A stretch of 64,000 nucleotides of DNA from CAWGGS01 sp963822095 (lineage in GTDB: Bacteria; Desulfobacterota; Desulfobulbia; Desulfobulbales; Desulfocapsaceae): NCBI GenBank assembly GCA_963822095.1, contig CAWGGS010000028.1, positions 62,001 to 126,000 of the forward strand. The letters are read 5' to 3'. Shown piece after piece: positions 8,318-16,310 of the stretch (positions are counted from its first letter, which is position 1; every line of letters begins with the position of its first letter). The translations under genes were made by a program, and so were the position numbers. Under the pieces are notes generated by a model. The model made no database searches. It saw nothing but the letters and a program-made list of their open reading frames with translations, and was not told the origin of the DNA.

Positions 8318-9241
8318 TCACACTTGAGGTCTGGGCAAAAGACCAGCCTTTTCAACAATCTCTTTAACCTTTTCTTCCCATTCAATGGCCATGATATGAA
8401 ACCCGGCGACACCTTCGATCTTCTTCAGCCGTTCGATGGTCTCAACACAGATGGCAATGCCTTCATCCGGCTGCTTTTCTTTCGGCACCGCACCCATCCG
8501 GTCAACCACTTCCTGCGGTACGTCCATTCCCGGCACCTTATTCTTCATGAAACGGGCTGCACCTACTGACTTCATCGGAGTGACGCCGGCGAGGATATAG
8601 CACTGTTTGTGCAGGCCGCGGGCACGCACACCTTCCATCCACTTTTCAAATTTTTCGACATTGAAGATACACTGCGTCTGGATGAAATCCGCCCCGGCTG
8701 CCACCTTTTTAGCAAGCCGCATTACACGGAGCTCAAAAGGGTCGGCAAAGGGATTGGCGGCGGCACCGATGAACATCTTCGGCGCGCCCTTGAGGTCCGC
8801 TCCACCCTGAAATTTGCCTTCGTCCCGCATGGTCTTAACCATCTGGATCATCTGGATGGAATCGATATCATGAACGTTAGCCGCCATGGGATGATCGCCA
8901 AACTGGGTATGATCACCGGAGAGGCAGAGCATGGTGTCGATCCCTAAGGAATACGCGCCGATGATGTCAGCCTGCATGGCCAGCCTGTTACGGTCTCGGG
9001 TTACCATCTGCAAAAGGGGATTAAGCCCTTCCTCTTTCAGAATAACCGAGGCGGCAAGGCTTGACATGCGTACCATGGCCGTCTGATTGTCGGTAACATT
9101 GACGGCATCGACAACGCCTACCAGGTATCTCCCCTTCTCACGAACCTTATCGGGAAGCGCTCCGCGAGGAGGACCACATTCAGATGTGACGGCCAGATTT
9201 CCTGAGGCTAAAACTTTCTCCAATCTACTTTCTGTTTTCAT
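8318..9241 (-). CDS. metF: Methylenetetrahydrofolate reductase, MetF family
   Basis: 307 residues with the MetF TIM-barrel pattern: ECGPPRG at the first strand, NVTDN, the TRDRNRLAMQADI folate/flavin motif, CLSGDHTQFGDHP, and FIQTQCIFNVEKFEKW. It interconverts methylene- and methyl-tetrahydrofolate, the last step of the methyl branch of the Wood-Ljungdahl pathway. The ATG overlaps the metV stop by four bases (ATGA, 9238-9241), implying translational coupling. Together with metV, mvhD and hdrA it forms the gene set known from Moorella thermoacetica, where MetFV is bound to an Hdr-type bifurcating module. It is the last gene of the operon, before a long inverted repeat. Confidence 0.93.
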   Translation of the reverse strand: MKTESRLEKVLASGNLAVTSECGPPRGALPDKVREKGRYLVGVVDAVNVTDNQTAMVRMSSLAASVILKEEGLNPLLQMVTRDRNRLAMQADIIGAYSLGIDTMLCLSGDHTQFGDHPMAANVHDIDSIQMIQMVKTMRDEGKFQGGADLKGAPKMFIGAAANPFADPFELRVMRLAKKVAAGADFIQTQCIFNVEKFEKWMEGVRARGLHKQCYILAGVTPMKSVGAARFMKNKVPGMDVPQEVVDRMGAVPKEKQPDEGIAICVETIERLKKIEGVAGFHIMAIEWEEKVKEIVEKAGLLPRPQV

Positions 9242-9906
9242 GCTGCCAGATCCTCTCTTATAATCTTACGGGGACCGCCACCACCAGCCGGTCTCCAATC
9301 TTTTGCCGGAATAATATTCAGATATTGTTCTTCCAGACCCAGTTCTTTAAGCCGATCCCAGATCAGTTGCCAGACACAGTCGACATCGGTGCTGATCTCG
9401 CATTTGCCGGAAACTGAGCCACCACAAGGTCCGTTCATCAACTGTTTTGAACACCTGGCAATGGGGCATATTCCACCGGTCATGCCTAAGAGGCAGTTAC
9501 CGCAACCCTGACAACGTTCCGCCCAGACACCCTGGCGTTCCGAGGCGCCCATGAATTTGGTGTTGACGGCCGGAAAAACCGGTTTGTCCTTAAACCTGCG
9601 TACCACCTCCTGCACGCCGCAGCCGCAGGCCATGGACATCACGGCATCGACTCCGTCGATCATAGGCACGAGTTCATCAATATATTCCGGATCGCATTGT
9701 CGCTCCAGGGTATGCTCCCGGATCTCGATATCCCGACCGCCTTGCATCAGGGCCATCTTCAGGCCGGAGGCAAGAAGTCCGACCTCTTTTCTGCCGCCGG
9801 CGCTGCAGACCGTTACGCACTCATTGCAACCGACCAGCAGAATACGCTTAAACGGTCGTATGTATTCAATAAGTTCTTCCAAGGGTTTTCGTTCAGCGGT
9901 GATCAT
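9238..9906 (-). CDS. metV: MetV: zinc/Fe-S partner subunit of methylenetetrahydrofolate reductase
   Basis: 222 residues of the family often annotated as 'methylenetetrahydrofolate reductase C-terminal domain'. Cysteines are grouped as GCNECVTVC near the N-terminus, ACGCG mid-protein, and CQGCGNCLLGMTGGICPIARC followed by GPCGG, consistent with zinc and Fe-S binding. In acetogens MetV is the obligate partner that links MetF to its electron donor complex. The gene overlaps metF by four bases and follows mvhD by 22 bp. The C-terminal tail (GGGGPRKIIREDL) is typical of the family. Confidence 0.9.
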   Translation of the reverse strand: MITAERKPLEELIEYIRPFKRILLVGCNECVTVCSAGGRKEVGLLASGLKMALMQGGRDIEIREHTLERQCDPEYIDELVPMIDGVDAVMSMACGCGVQEVVRRFKDKPVFPAVNTKFMGASERQGVWAERCQGCGNCLLGMTGGICPIARCSKQLMNGPCGGSVSGKCEISTDVDCVWQLIWDRLKELGLEEQYLNIIPAKDWRPAGGGGPRKIIREDLAA

Positions 9907-9928
9907 GGTGATTAACTCTCCTTGTCGT

Positions 9929-10381
9929 TTATACTGTCAAGTCACTTTTTGCCGTACCGCAACCACCGATCATGTTATGGATCGGGCTCGGGCCCAGCTT
10001 ACGAATTTTCTCTGTAATTTCAGTTGCTATCTCGGCAAAAAGATAGCCCATCCCAGCGGACATATTGACCATTTCCAGGCGTTCACCGCCTATACCGATC
10101 TCGTCGAGATATTTCTGCACATACTCTACCCGTCGCTTCGCGCGATTATTGCCGTTCTTAAAGTGGCAGTCACCGTCCAGACAACCCGCCACATAGACAC
10201 CGTCGGCACCTTTTTCAAAGGCCTTGACGAGATGAAGAGCATCGACCTTGCCGGAACAGGGAACGCGAATAATCTTGACGTTTGCCGGATAGGTAAGTCT
10301 CTGACTTCCTGCCATATCTGCCGCTGTATATGCACAATAATGGCAACAGAAGGCCACTATTGTCGGTTCAAAATTTTCCAT
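9929..10381 (-). CDS. mvhD: MvhD-like iron-sulfur electron-transfer subunit
   Basis: 150 residues of the MvhD/FrhD family ('F420-non-reducing hydrogenase iron-sulfur subunit D'). Cysteines C12, C13, C16 (FCCHYCAY), C42 (RVPCSGKVD) and C67/C72 (GCLDGDCHF) are the family's [2Fe-2S] ligands. The subunit carries electrons from a donor dehydrogenase to the HdrA flavin. Its start codon shares one base with the hdrA stop (10381), so the two are tightly coupled. No hydrogenase large or small subunit is encoded nearby, which suggests that the electron donor is something else or is encoded elsewhere. Confidence 0.92.
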   Translation of the reverse strand: MENFEPTIVAFCCHYCAYTAADMAGSQRLTYPANVKIIRVPCSGKVDALHLVKAFEKGADGVYVAGCLDGDCHFKNGNNRAKRRVEYVQKYLDEIGIGGERLEMVNMSAGMGYLFAEIATEITEKIRKLGPSPIHNMIGGCGTAKSDLTV

Positions 10382-13300
10382 TATGCAACCATCCTTTCAA
10401 AAAGTTGTTCCAGCTTTGCCACGATCCGGTCATCCTCATACTGCATGAGCTGGATAGCCTTGGCGGGACATTCCGCCGCGCACATGCCGCAACCATGGCA
10501 TTTGGCCGGATCGATTTCCGAATAGCCGTCGGCATTGATAAAGGGGATATCAAACGGGCAGGCACGCACACAGATCAGACAGGCAGCACATTTATTGCCG
10601 TCAACCCGTGCTACATTAGCTCCCAGATTTATTGCATCTTTTGACAGCAGGGACTGGGCGCGCGAGGCGACCGCATGGGCCTGGGTGATGCTCTCCCTGA
10701 TCGTCTTGGGGCTGTGAGCGGTTCCGGCTGCATAAAATCCCGGAACCGGCAGATCAACTGGTCGCAGCTTGACATGATCCTCAAGGAAATACCCGTCATG
10801 GGTCCGCGGCAGCTTAAATATCCGGGCAAGATCCTCGGTGGAGTCCTCATCGGCAATCAGGCCGGTGGAAAGACAGAGCTGATCCGCGGTTACCGTCACG
10901 GTGCGATCCAGAACGGGATCGACAAAGGTGACGTCCACCTTTTCCCCTGCCGTTTCGACCGTGGGAAGGTTATCGAGGGAATACCGGGCGAAGATCACAC
11001 CTTTCTGGCGTGCTTCAAGGTAATACTCCTCCTGGAAACCATAGGTGCGCATATCGCGATAGAGGACGAATATCCCGGCATCCGGATTCAGTTCCCGAAT
11101 GCGCAGGGCATTCTTGATCGCCGCCTGGCAGCAGATTCGTGAGCAGTTGGGATTCTCGGCAGTTCTGGATCCGACACACTGGATCATCACCACATTGTCC
11201 CAGGCTTTGACAGTCTCCGGCGACTCGGCAATCAGGGCATCGATCTCCAGCTGGGTTGCGACCACCTTGGACTCGCCCAGAAGGTATTGCTTAGGCCGAT
11301 TGGCAATTGCCCCGGTGGCCAAAATCGTGACACCATGCTGAATCGTACGGTAAAACATCTGCGGGCCTACCTGCATACCGGTCTTGAACATACCGGGCAT
11401 ACCGCTGTGGTCAACGATGATGGCCCGGGTGATGACCTGGATATTGTCGTGGGCCTTTGTCTTTTCAATCAGGTCATCAACGAAAGGTTGGATGGCCTGA
11501 CCGCTCAGGCTGACATGGATATTTCTGGCCATGCCTCCCAATGCGTTAGATTTTTCAGCAATAAAAACCTTGAACCCCCGATCGGCCAGGCGCAGGGCCG
11601 TGGTCATCCCTGTGACACCGCCTCCGACAACCAGGACATCCTTATTGATCGGCAGACTATGGTCTTTGAGTGGACGGGACTCGGCAACCGCACCGACCGC
11701 CATCCGAATCAGGTCTTTGCCCTTCTTCGTCGCCTGCTCTGGAAACTGGGCATGAACCCAGGTGGTCTGATCACGGATATTAGCCATCTCGACGAGATAT
11801 TTGTTCAGGCCGGCCTTGCGGATAGCCTCCTGAAACTTCGCCTCATGGGTCCGTGGCGAACAACCGCCGATGACCACCCTGTTGAGACCCTCTTCAACAA
11901 TGCTCTTCTGGATTTGTTTGATGGACTCGCGGCTGCAGCCGTGCCCTTTCAGTTCGGAAACGGCCACATGGGGCAGAGTTTTGGCGTATTCGACCACCTC
12001 AGAGACATCGAGGACCCCACCAATATTATCGCCGCAATCACAGACGAAGACGCCTATACGAAGATCCTCATCTGTTACATCACGTTCGGCTGGCAGATCA
12101 CTTTCCAGATCCTCTTTAGTGGTCACAAGGTCCATGCCGGCCATACAGGCAGCCGCACTTGCCTGGACCATGGTCTCAGGGATGTCTTTCGGGCTCTCAC
12201 TCATACCACAGACGTAAATGCCGGGCTTTGAGGTCTCAACAGAGTTGAACTCATCGGTTATGGCAAATCCCGATGGATTGAGGCTCAACCCCATCGTCTC
12301 CGACAGCTGGCGTACATCATCAGCCATCTTGAAACCCGTTGAGAGAACAACCATGTCGAAGTCCTCGGTCTGCTGGGCGCTTTCTCCATCAGTTGAAAAC
12401 ATAAGACTCAGTCCGTCGGTATCGGCAGACTTCAGGATGCTGTGGGGCCTGCTGCGGACATAACGTACACCGTGCTTGTTCTTGGCCCTCTCACTATAGA
12501 GTTCATAGTCTTTGCCAAAGGTTCGCATATCCATATAGAAGATCGTGGTTTCGATATCATCGCCAAAACGTTCCTTGGTAATGACAGCCTCTTTGAGGGC
12601 AATCATACAGCAGGCGCTGGAACAATAAGGCGCGGCACCCTTTTGCAGGCCGCGGGAACCGACACACTGGATCCAGGCTATCTTTTTCGGCTGTTTTCCG
12701 TTTGAAGGACGGACAAGTTTTCCCATGGTCGGCCCTGAGGCGGACATGATCCGTTCATACTCGAGATTGGTCACCACATCCGGCTGAGTAGCATAGGCAA
12801 GATAATCCAGATGGCTCGGATCAAACAGGGCAGCACCCGAAGATAAAACGATAGCCCCGCATCGCACCTCCTGTTTAAGTCCGATATCGTCTGGATTGAT
12901 GGCACCGGCCGGACAAATCTTGGTCAGGGCAATAATATCGTTGCATTTCTCCAGATCAATGGAAAAGGCCTGGGGGGTCGCCTGGGGGTAGCGCATGCAG
13001 GTCGGTGCCCTGTGATCGAGGCCAGGAGTAAAATTAACACATTCAGGGAACGCCTTATGGCACTCGCCGCATGCAGTGCATTTATCGAGGTTGATATACC
13101 GCGGCGCAGTTGTCAGCGACACGTTAAAATTACCTTTCTCGCCTGCAACACCCGTCACCTGGGTCATGGTCAAAAGCTCGATATGGGCCATTCGGCCACT
13201 CTCCGAGAGATTCGGCGCCAGGGTACAGAGATCGCAGTTGTTGGTTGGAAAGGTCCTGTCCAGCTGGGTCATCAGACCGCCGATGGCATAGGCCTTGTCC

Positions 13301-13425
13301 ACGAGAATTACATCCTTTTCGGCCTCTGCCAGATCCAGAGCCGTCCGTATTCCACCAAGACCGCCACCGATAACCAGAACCTTGTTATGGCTTGGCAGTT
13401 CTTTTGCATTTTCTATTTCAGACAT
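10381..13425 (-). CDS. hdrA: Tandem HdrA-like flavoprotein (heterodisulfide reductase A family)
   Basis: 1014 residues, about one and a half times the usual HdrA length, with two complete FAD/NAD(P)-binding modules. Module 1 has GGGLGGIRTAL at 20-30, a CxxCxxC cluster at C116/C119/C122, and QCVGSRG near 253. A DUF-like linker (VCDCGDNIGG, about 460-470, and GCSPRTHE, 521-528) follows, as in HdrA N-terminal regions. Module 2 has VVGGGVTGM at 599-607 and QCVGSR near 749. Two [4Fe-4S] motifs close the protein (C946/C949/C952/C956 and C976/C979/C982/C986). HdrA flavin is the site of electron bifurcation. The start at 13425 and the stop overlapping mvhD are clear. It resembles fused QmoA/QmoB- or HdrA-type proteins; the operon context with MetF/MetV favours a bifurcating MetF complex. 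Confidence 0.93.
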   Translation of the reverse strand: MSEIENAKELPSHNKVLVIGGGLGGIRTALDLAEAEKDVILVDKAYAIGGLMTQLDRTFPTNNCDLCTLAPNLSESGRMAHIELLTMTQVTGVAGEKGNFNVSLTTAPRYINLDKCTACGECHKAFPECVNFTPGLDHRAPTCMRYPQATPQAFSIDLEKCNDIIALTKICPAGAINPDDIGLKQEVRCGAIVLSSGAALFDPSHLDYLAYATQPDVVTNLEYERIMSASGPTMGKLVRPSNGKQPKKIAWIQCVGSRGLQKGAAPYCSSACCMIALKEAVITKERFGDDIETTIFYMDMRTFGKDYELYSERAKNKHGVRYVRSRPHSILKSADTDGLSLMFSTDGESAQQTEDFDMVVLSTGFKMADDVRQLSETMGLSLNPSGFAITDEFNSVETSKPGIYVCGMSESPKDIPETMVQASAAACMAGMDLVTTKEDLESDLPAERDVTDEDLRIGVFVCDCGDNIGGVLDVSEVVEYAKTLPHVAVSELKGHGCSRESIKQIQKSIVEEGLNRVVIGGCSPRTHEAKFQEAIRKAGLNKYLVEMANIRDQTTWVHAQFPEQATKKGKDLIRMAVGAVAESRPLKDHSLPINKDVLVVGGGVTGMTTALRLADRGFKVFIAEKSNALGGMARNIHVSLSGQAIQPFVDDLIEKTKAHDNIQVITRAIIVDHSGMPGMFKTGMQVGPQMFYRTIQHGVTILATGAIANRPKQYLLGESKVVATQLEIDALIAESPETVKAWDNVVMIQCVGSRTAENPNCSRICCQAAIKNALRIRELNPDAGIFVLYRDMRTYGFQEEYYLEARQKGVIFARYSLDNLPTVETAGEKVDVTFVDPVLDRTVTVTADQLCLSTGLIADEDSTEDLARIFKLPRTHDGYFLEDHVKLRPVDLPVPGFYAAGTAHSPKTIRESITQAHAVASRAQSLLSKDAINLGANVARVDGNKCAACLICVRACPFDIPFINADGYSEIDPAKCHGCGMCAAECPAKAIQLMQYEDDRIVAKLEQLFERMVA

Positions 13426-13497
13426 TTTTATTCACCGATAGTACCAGGTCAAACATATACGTAAGTCGACCTTTGTTAGCGTCGTGCATTTCATCCC

Positions 13498-14370
13498 TTA
13501 CAGGCCGGCAACGTCCAGGATGGACGGGAGCCTATGCTCCCAGCCAAGCGTCTGGATTAATACGCCCTGAGCCATATCCTTCACCGCCGCGATGGTCTCA
13601 CCAGCGATCCGGATGCCTTCTGTTTCTCTATTCGGTGACTTTCGGATACGCCTGATCAGGTCGTCCGAGATATGGGCACCAGGCTCGCTGTTGGCGATAT
13701 ACTGGGCAATGGCCAGAGATTTTAGAAGAAATATCGTTGGAATAATCGGCACACCAAGCCCTTTGGCCTTTGCCATGAAACCGGCAAAATTCTCAACGTC
13801 AAAGATGGGTGGAGTGATCACGAAGCTTGCACCCGCATCAACCTTCTTTTTTGCTTCGGCAAGTTCTGACTCCAGGGCCTTGTCGTCTTCATACGAGGCC
13901 ATGCCGCAGCCGGTGGTAAAGGTTGGAGCGCCGTCAAGATCAAAGCCGCCCATATCCTTGCCGCTGTTCAACGTCTGGATTGCCTCGACCAGTTCAATTT
14001 CATTCAGATCATACACGGGCTTGGCCTCAATATGATCGCTCTGACTCATGTCACCGCTTTGCACGACAACGAGGTTCTGGATGCCCATGACATGGGCAGC
14101 CAGCATATCGCCCTGCAGGGCCATCCTGTTCCGGTCCCGGCAATAGACGTGGATAATTGCCTCTACCCCCTGCTGCTGCATCAGGACACCGCCTGCCAAC
14201 GCACTCATACGCATAATGCCGTTATCCATATCGGGAACGACGATGGCATCTACCCTACCCTTCATCCTGCGGGCGTCGGTGATGAGGCGCGATATATTGA
14301 CGCCTTTGGGCGTGTGCATCTCCGCCAGTACGACGAACTCTTTTGCTTGTAATCGTTTCTGAAAACTCAT
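13498..14370 (-). CDS. Second MetF-family protein of the operon
   Basis: 290 residues, clearly homologous to the MetF at 8318-9241 (CRDRNRMALQGDM motif, QSGDMSQSDH, ITPPIFDVENF) but diverged and lacking the N-terminal glutamate motif ECGPPRG, where it has LAEMHTPKG. It lies between the Sec-containing Hdr subunit and hdrA, an unusual place for metF. It may form a hetero-oligomer with the other MetF, act on another folate substrate, or be a structural subunit. The start ATG at 14370 has AAAGGA upstream. The reaction is inferred only from family membership. Confidence 0.82.
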   Translation of the reverse strand: MSFQKRLQAKEFVVLAEMHTPKGVNISRLITDARRMKGRVDAIVVPDMDNGIMRMSALAGGVLMQQQGVEAIIHVYCRDRNRMALQGDMLAAHVMGIQNLVVVQSGDMSQSDHIEAKPVYDLNEIELVEAIQTLNSGKDMGGFDLDGAPTFTTGCGMASYEDDKALESELAEAKKKVDAGASFVITPPIFDVENFAGFMAKAKGLGVPIIPTIFLLKSLAIAQYIANSEPGAHISDDLIRRIRKSPNRETEGIRIAGETIAAVKDMAQGVLIQTLGWEHRLPSILDVAGL

Positions 14371-14430
14371 ATGGTCCTTTTGCCTCCAAATCCCAGCTTT
14401 TTCAGATTGGTATTTCTCCCCGGCCTTCTC

Positions 14431-15750
14431 CTACAGGGCACTCTCGGGGTGAAAAACATTTACCTCTCTCAGATCATCTCCCAGATAGACACGTTCGTTG
14501 GGACCGAGAATCCCCAGAGACAGGCAGATAAGGGTCCACAGATGAACAGTATTGAATGTCCCCCCAAAATGGTGGGCCAGATCATGGACCTGGGCATGAC
14601 AGTTATGACATCCGGTTATGCAGTAATCTGCACCTGTGTCCACGATCTGATCGAACTTGAACTTGCCGTAGGCACGCCGTGCCTCCGGGTATCCCGACTG
14701 CAGGAAACCGCCACCGCCGCCGCAACAGTAATTGTTCGATTTATTCGGAGTCATGTCGATGAAGTTTTCCTCACCGACGACTGATTTGACGACAAACCGC
14801 AGATCATCCGCCACCTCGTCGCCATACCCTTTCCGAATGATCTGGCAGGGGTCCTGTACGGTAAACTTGATTTTCAAATCCTTGTTCCACTCGGAGTTTA
14901 CCTTCAATCTTCCTTCACGTATCCATTTTGCATAGTATTGATAAATGGATGCTACCTCGAACTTATGGTCAATATTGAATTTTTTCAGTCCAGCCCGGAC
15001 TGAGAATGTTATGTGACCTCACTCCGTATTGAGAAAGACCTTGCACCCCAGCTCATCGGCCTGCCTGGCCGAAACCCGGGTCACATGCTCCCAGCAGTCA
15101 TTGTCGGCAAGAAACAGACAATAATTTTCCGCGGCCCAGCCTTTGCTGCCGTAGGTCCAGTCGACACCTGCCATGTGCAGGATCTTCCACAGGGGAACGA
15201 GCTCATCCGGTTCGGTGACCGGCTCCCGTGAATTCTGGTTCAGGAAGAAATGGGTCCCAGGTTTATCGATGGGAGCCTGCATGTCGGCAAATTCCGGCTG
15301 AGATTCCTGGTATTCGGCCAACACATCTTCAACGACAAAGACGAAATCGTCTGGTGCCGTGCCCATGGCGCTGTTGGAATCGTTTCGCATGGCCATGTCA
15401 CAGGAGTCACGAATCCCTTTGGGGCGTTTATCCCGCGGCCAGGCGGCACGTGCATTGAAGACCAGCTGAGGGATGTCAATCTGCATTGGGCAGACATAGA
15501 TGCAGCGCTGGCACATGGTGCACATCCAGACCCACGGTGTGGTGGTAAGTTCTTCGTCCATACCCAGGGCTGCCATCCGCAGAAATTTCCGCGGATCCAT
15601 CCCCTCAAGCCCGGTAGCCGGACAACCGGAGGCGCAGGCGCCGCAGGTAAGACAAAGATTGAGATTCCCACCATTCGGGATAATCTCCTTGACCTTGTCC
15701 ATAAACAGGCTCTCTTTTTTCCCTTTGATTTTGATACTGCTCTCTGGCAT
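14431..15750 (-). CDS. Selenocysteine-containing HdrC/HdrB-like iron-sulfur protein
   Basis: A 439-residue protein read through an in-frame TGA at 15019-15021 (residue 244). Residues 33-43 and 77-87 carry two CxxCxxCxxxCP [4Fe-4S] motifs (HdrC/GlpC part). The rest is the HdrB-like CCG region: NTE-Sec-GH at 241-246, and later DPCQII, NYCCGGGGGF and GCHNCHAQ, the second CCG set. No stop occurs between the TGA and the downstream part, and the 36 codons after it read as sensible protein (GHITFSVRAGLKKFN and so on), joining directly to the second CCG domain. Cysteine is the expected residue at the TGA position (ECGH). A SECIS-like hairpin lies just downstream. Within the operon it would pass electrons between HdrA and MetF. 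Automated callers would split it into two genes. Confidence 0.88.
14985..15003 (-). promoter_or_regulatory. Candidate bacterial SECIS element
   Basis: On the coding strand, a perfect 7-bp stem TCAGTCC / GGACTGA with the five-base loop GGGCT. The stem starts 15 nt after the TGA and the loop 22 nt after it. Size, distance and a loop starting GG match known bacterial SelB-binding SECIS elements; the E. coli fdhF loop is GGUCU. This supports selenocysteine insertion rather than a nonsense mutation. Confidence 0.82.
15019..15021 (-). other. In-frame TGA selenocysteine codon
   Basis: The codon sits in the sequence context N-T-E-[TGA]-G-H, where homologues have cysteine of an ECGH motif in the first CCG domain. 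Both sides of the TGA continue one protein family in one frame. Confidence 0.85.
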
Positions 15751-15846
15751 TGATTACTACCTCTCTACCTGTCTAACTCGGTTATATTCAACGGAGCCGA
15801 GTAACACGCCCTCGGGCGAGTTTGGGCCGTGATCCATTTCCATTGA

Positions 15847-16089
15847 TCATGGCCGTTTTCGTATCCGCACCTGATGACACGCTGTCTCATCCCCTGCTTC
15901 CATCGCCACCACCTCATAGGAAGCTTCCGGCAGGACCTTGAACAGATCCTGCCTGGTATCCGGGTCAGAGCCTCTTATTTCCATGATTTCAAAGGGCTTC
16001 ATCTTCTCAAAGACCTGTGTGGTCTTCAACAGAGAAATCGAGGAAATACTGCCCCTGAAATCGATTATGACATCTGCTTTTTCAGCCAA
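15847..16089 (-). CDS. TusA/SirA-like small protein lacking the usual active-site cysteine
   Basis: 80 residues with the fold signature of TusA-like sulfur carriers: an IIDFRG first strand, LLKTTQVFEKMKPFEIMEI helix and strand, and a C-terminal HQVRIRK strand. The normal CPxP motif after the first strand is replaced by SISSIS, so the sulfur-carrying cysteine is absent; the single cysteine (TACHQ) is near the end. It is the first gene of the MetF/Hdr operon, 34 nt behind the predicted sigma-54 start site. The start is a TTG with AAGGGGAG nine to ten bases upstream. Such cysteine-less copies probably bind or regulate rather than transfer sulfur (inference). Confidence 0.72.
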   Translation of the reverse strand: MAEKADVIIDFRGSISSISLLKTTQVFEKMKPFEIMEIRGSDPDTRQDLFKVLPEASYEVVAMEAGDETACHQVRIRKRP

Positions 16090-16133
16090 AATGTTTCTGC
16101 TCCCCTTGCGTTGTTAATATCGAACAGCGGTAA

Positions 16134-16150
16134 AGCAACAATTGGGCCAC
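16134..16150 (-). promoter_or_regulatory. Sigma-54 promoter of the Hdr/Met operon
   Basis: Minus-strand TGGCCC-N5-TTGCT: GG (complement of 16147-16148) and GC (16135-16136) are exactly 10 bases apart, as sigma-54 requires. The predicted transcript starts near 16123, about 34 nt before the TTG of the tusA-like gene. A sigma-54 activator gene is divergently placed on the other side. Confidence 0.82.
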
Positions 16151-16250
16151 CTGTATCTTAACACTGGCTAAAATTCTTTTAATGAATATTATATCAATTG
16201 GTTACCAACAGCCGAATAGGCCAGGGACATTCGTAGTATTGTCAAGGAAG

Positions 16251-16266
16251 TGTTAAAGTGTTAAAA
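16251..16266 (+). promoter_or_regulatory. Tandem TGTTAAA(A/G) half-sites upstream of the sigma-54 promoter
   Basis: TGTTAAAG (16251-16258) and TGTTAAAA (16259-16266) are direct repeats. They share the TGTTAA core of the palindrome at 16284-16298, and TTAACA also occurs near 16158. They may be secondary activator sites. Confidence 0.5.
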
Positions 16267-16283
16267 GGGTATCCCTTTGCAGG

Positions 16284-16298
16284 TGTTAAGGCTTAACA
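16284..16298. promoter_or_regulatory. Perfect 15-bp palindrome, candidate enhancer site for the divergent activator
   Basis: TGTTAAG-G-CTTAACA is a perfect inverted repeat about 140 bp upstream of the sigma-54 -12/-24 elements and 12 bp before the activator's own start codon. It could serve both as an upstream activating sequence and as an autoregulatory operator. Confidence 0.65.
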
Positions 16299-16310
16299 GG
16301 GAGAAGGAAA

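Noticed and set aside
14431..14907. Separate 158-residue gene starting at a TTG
   Set aside because: The frame is continuous with the upstream 243-codon frame through one TGA, and the intervening 36 codons read as the expected protein, so the selenoprotein interpretation is better.
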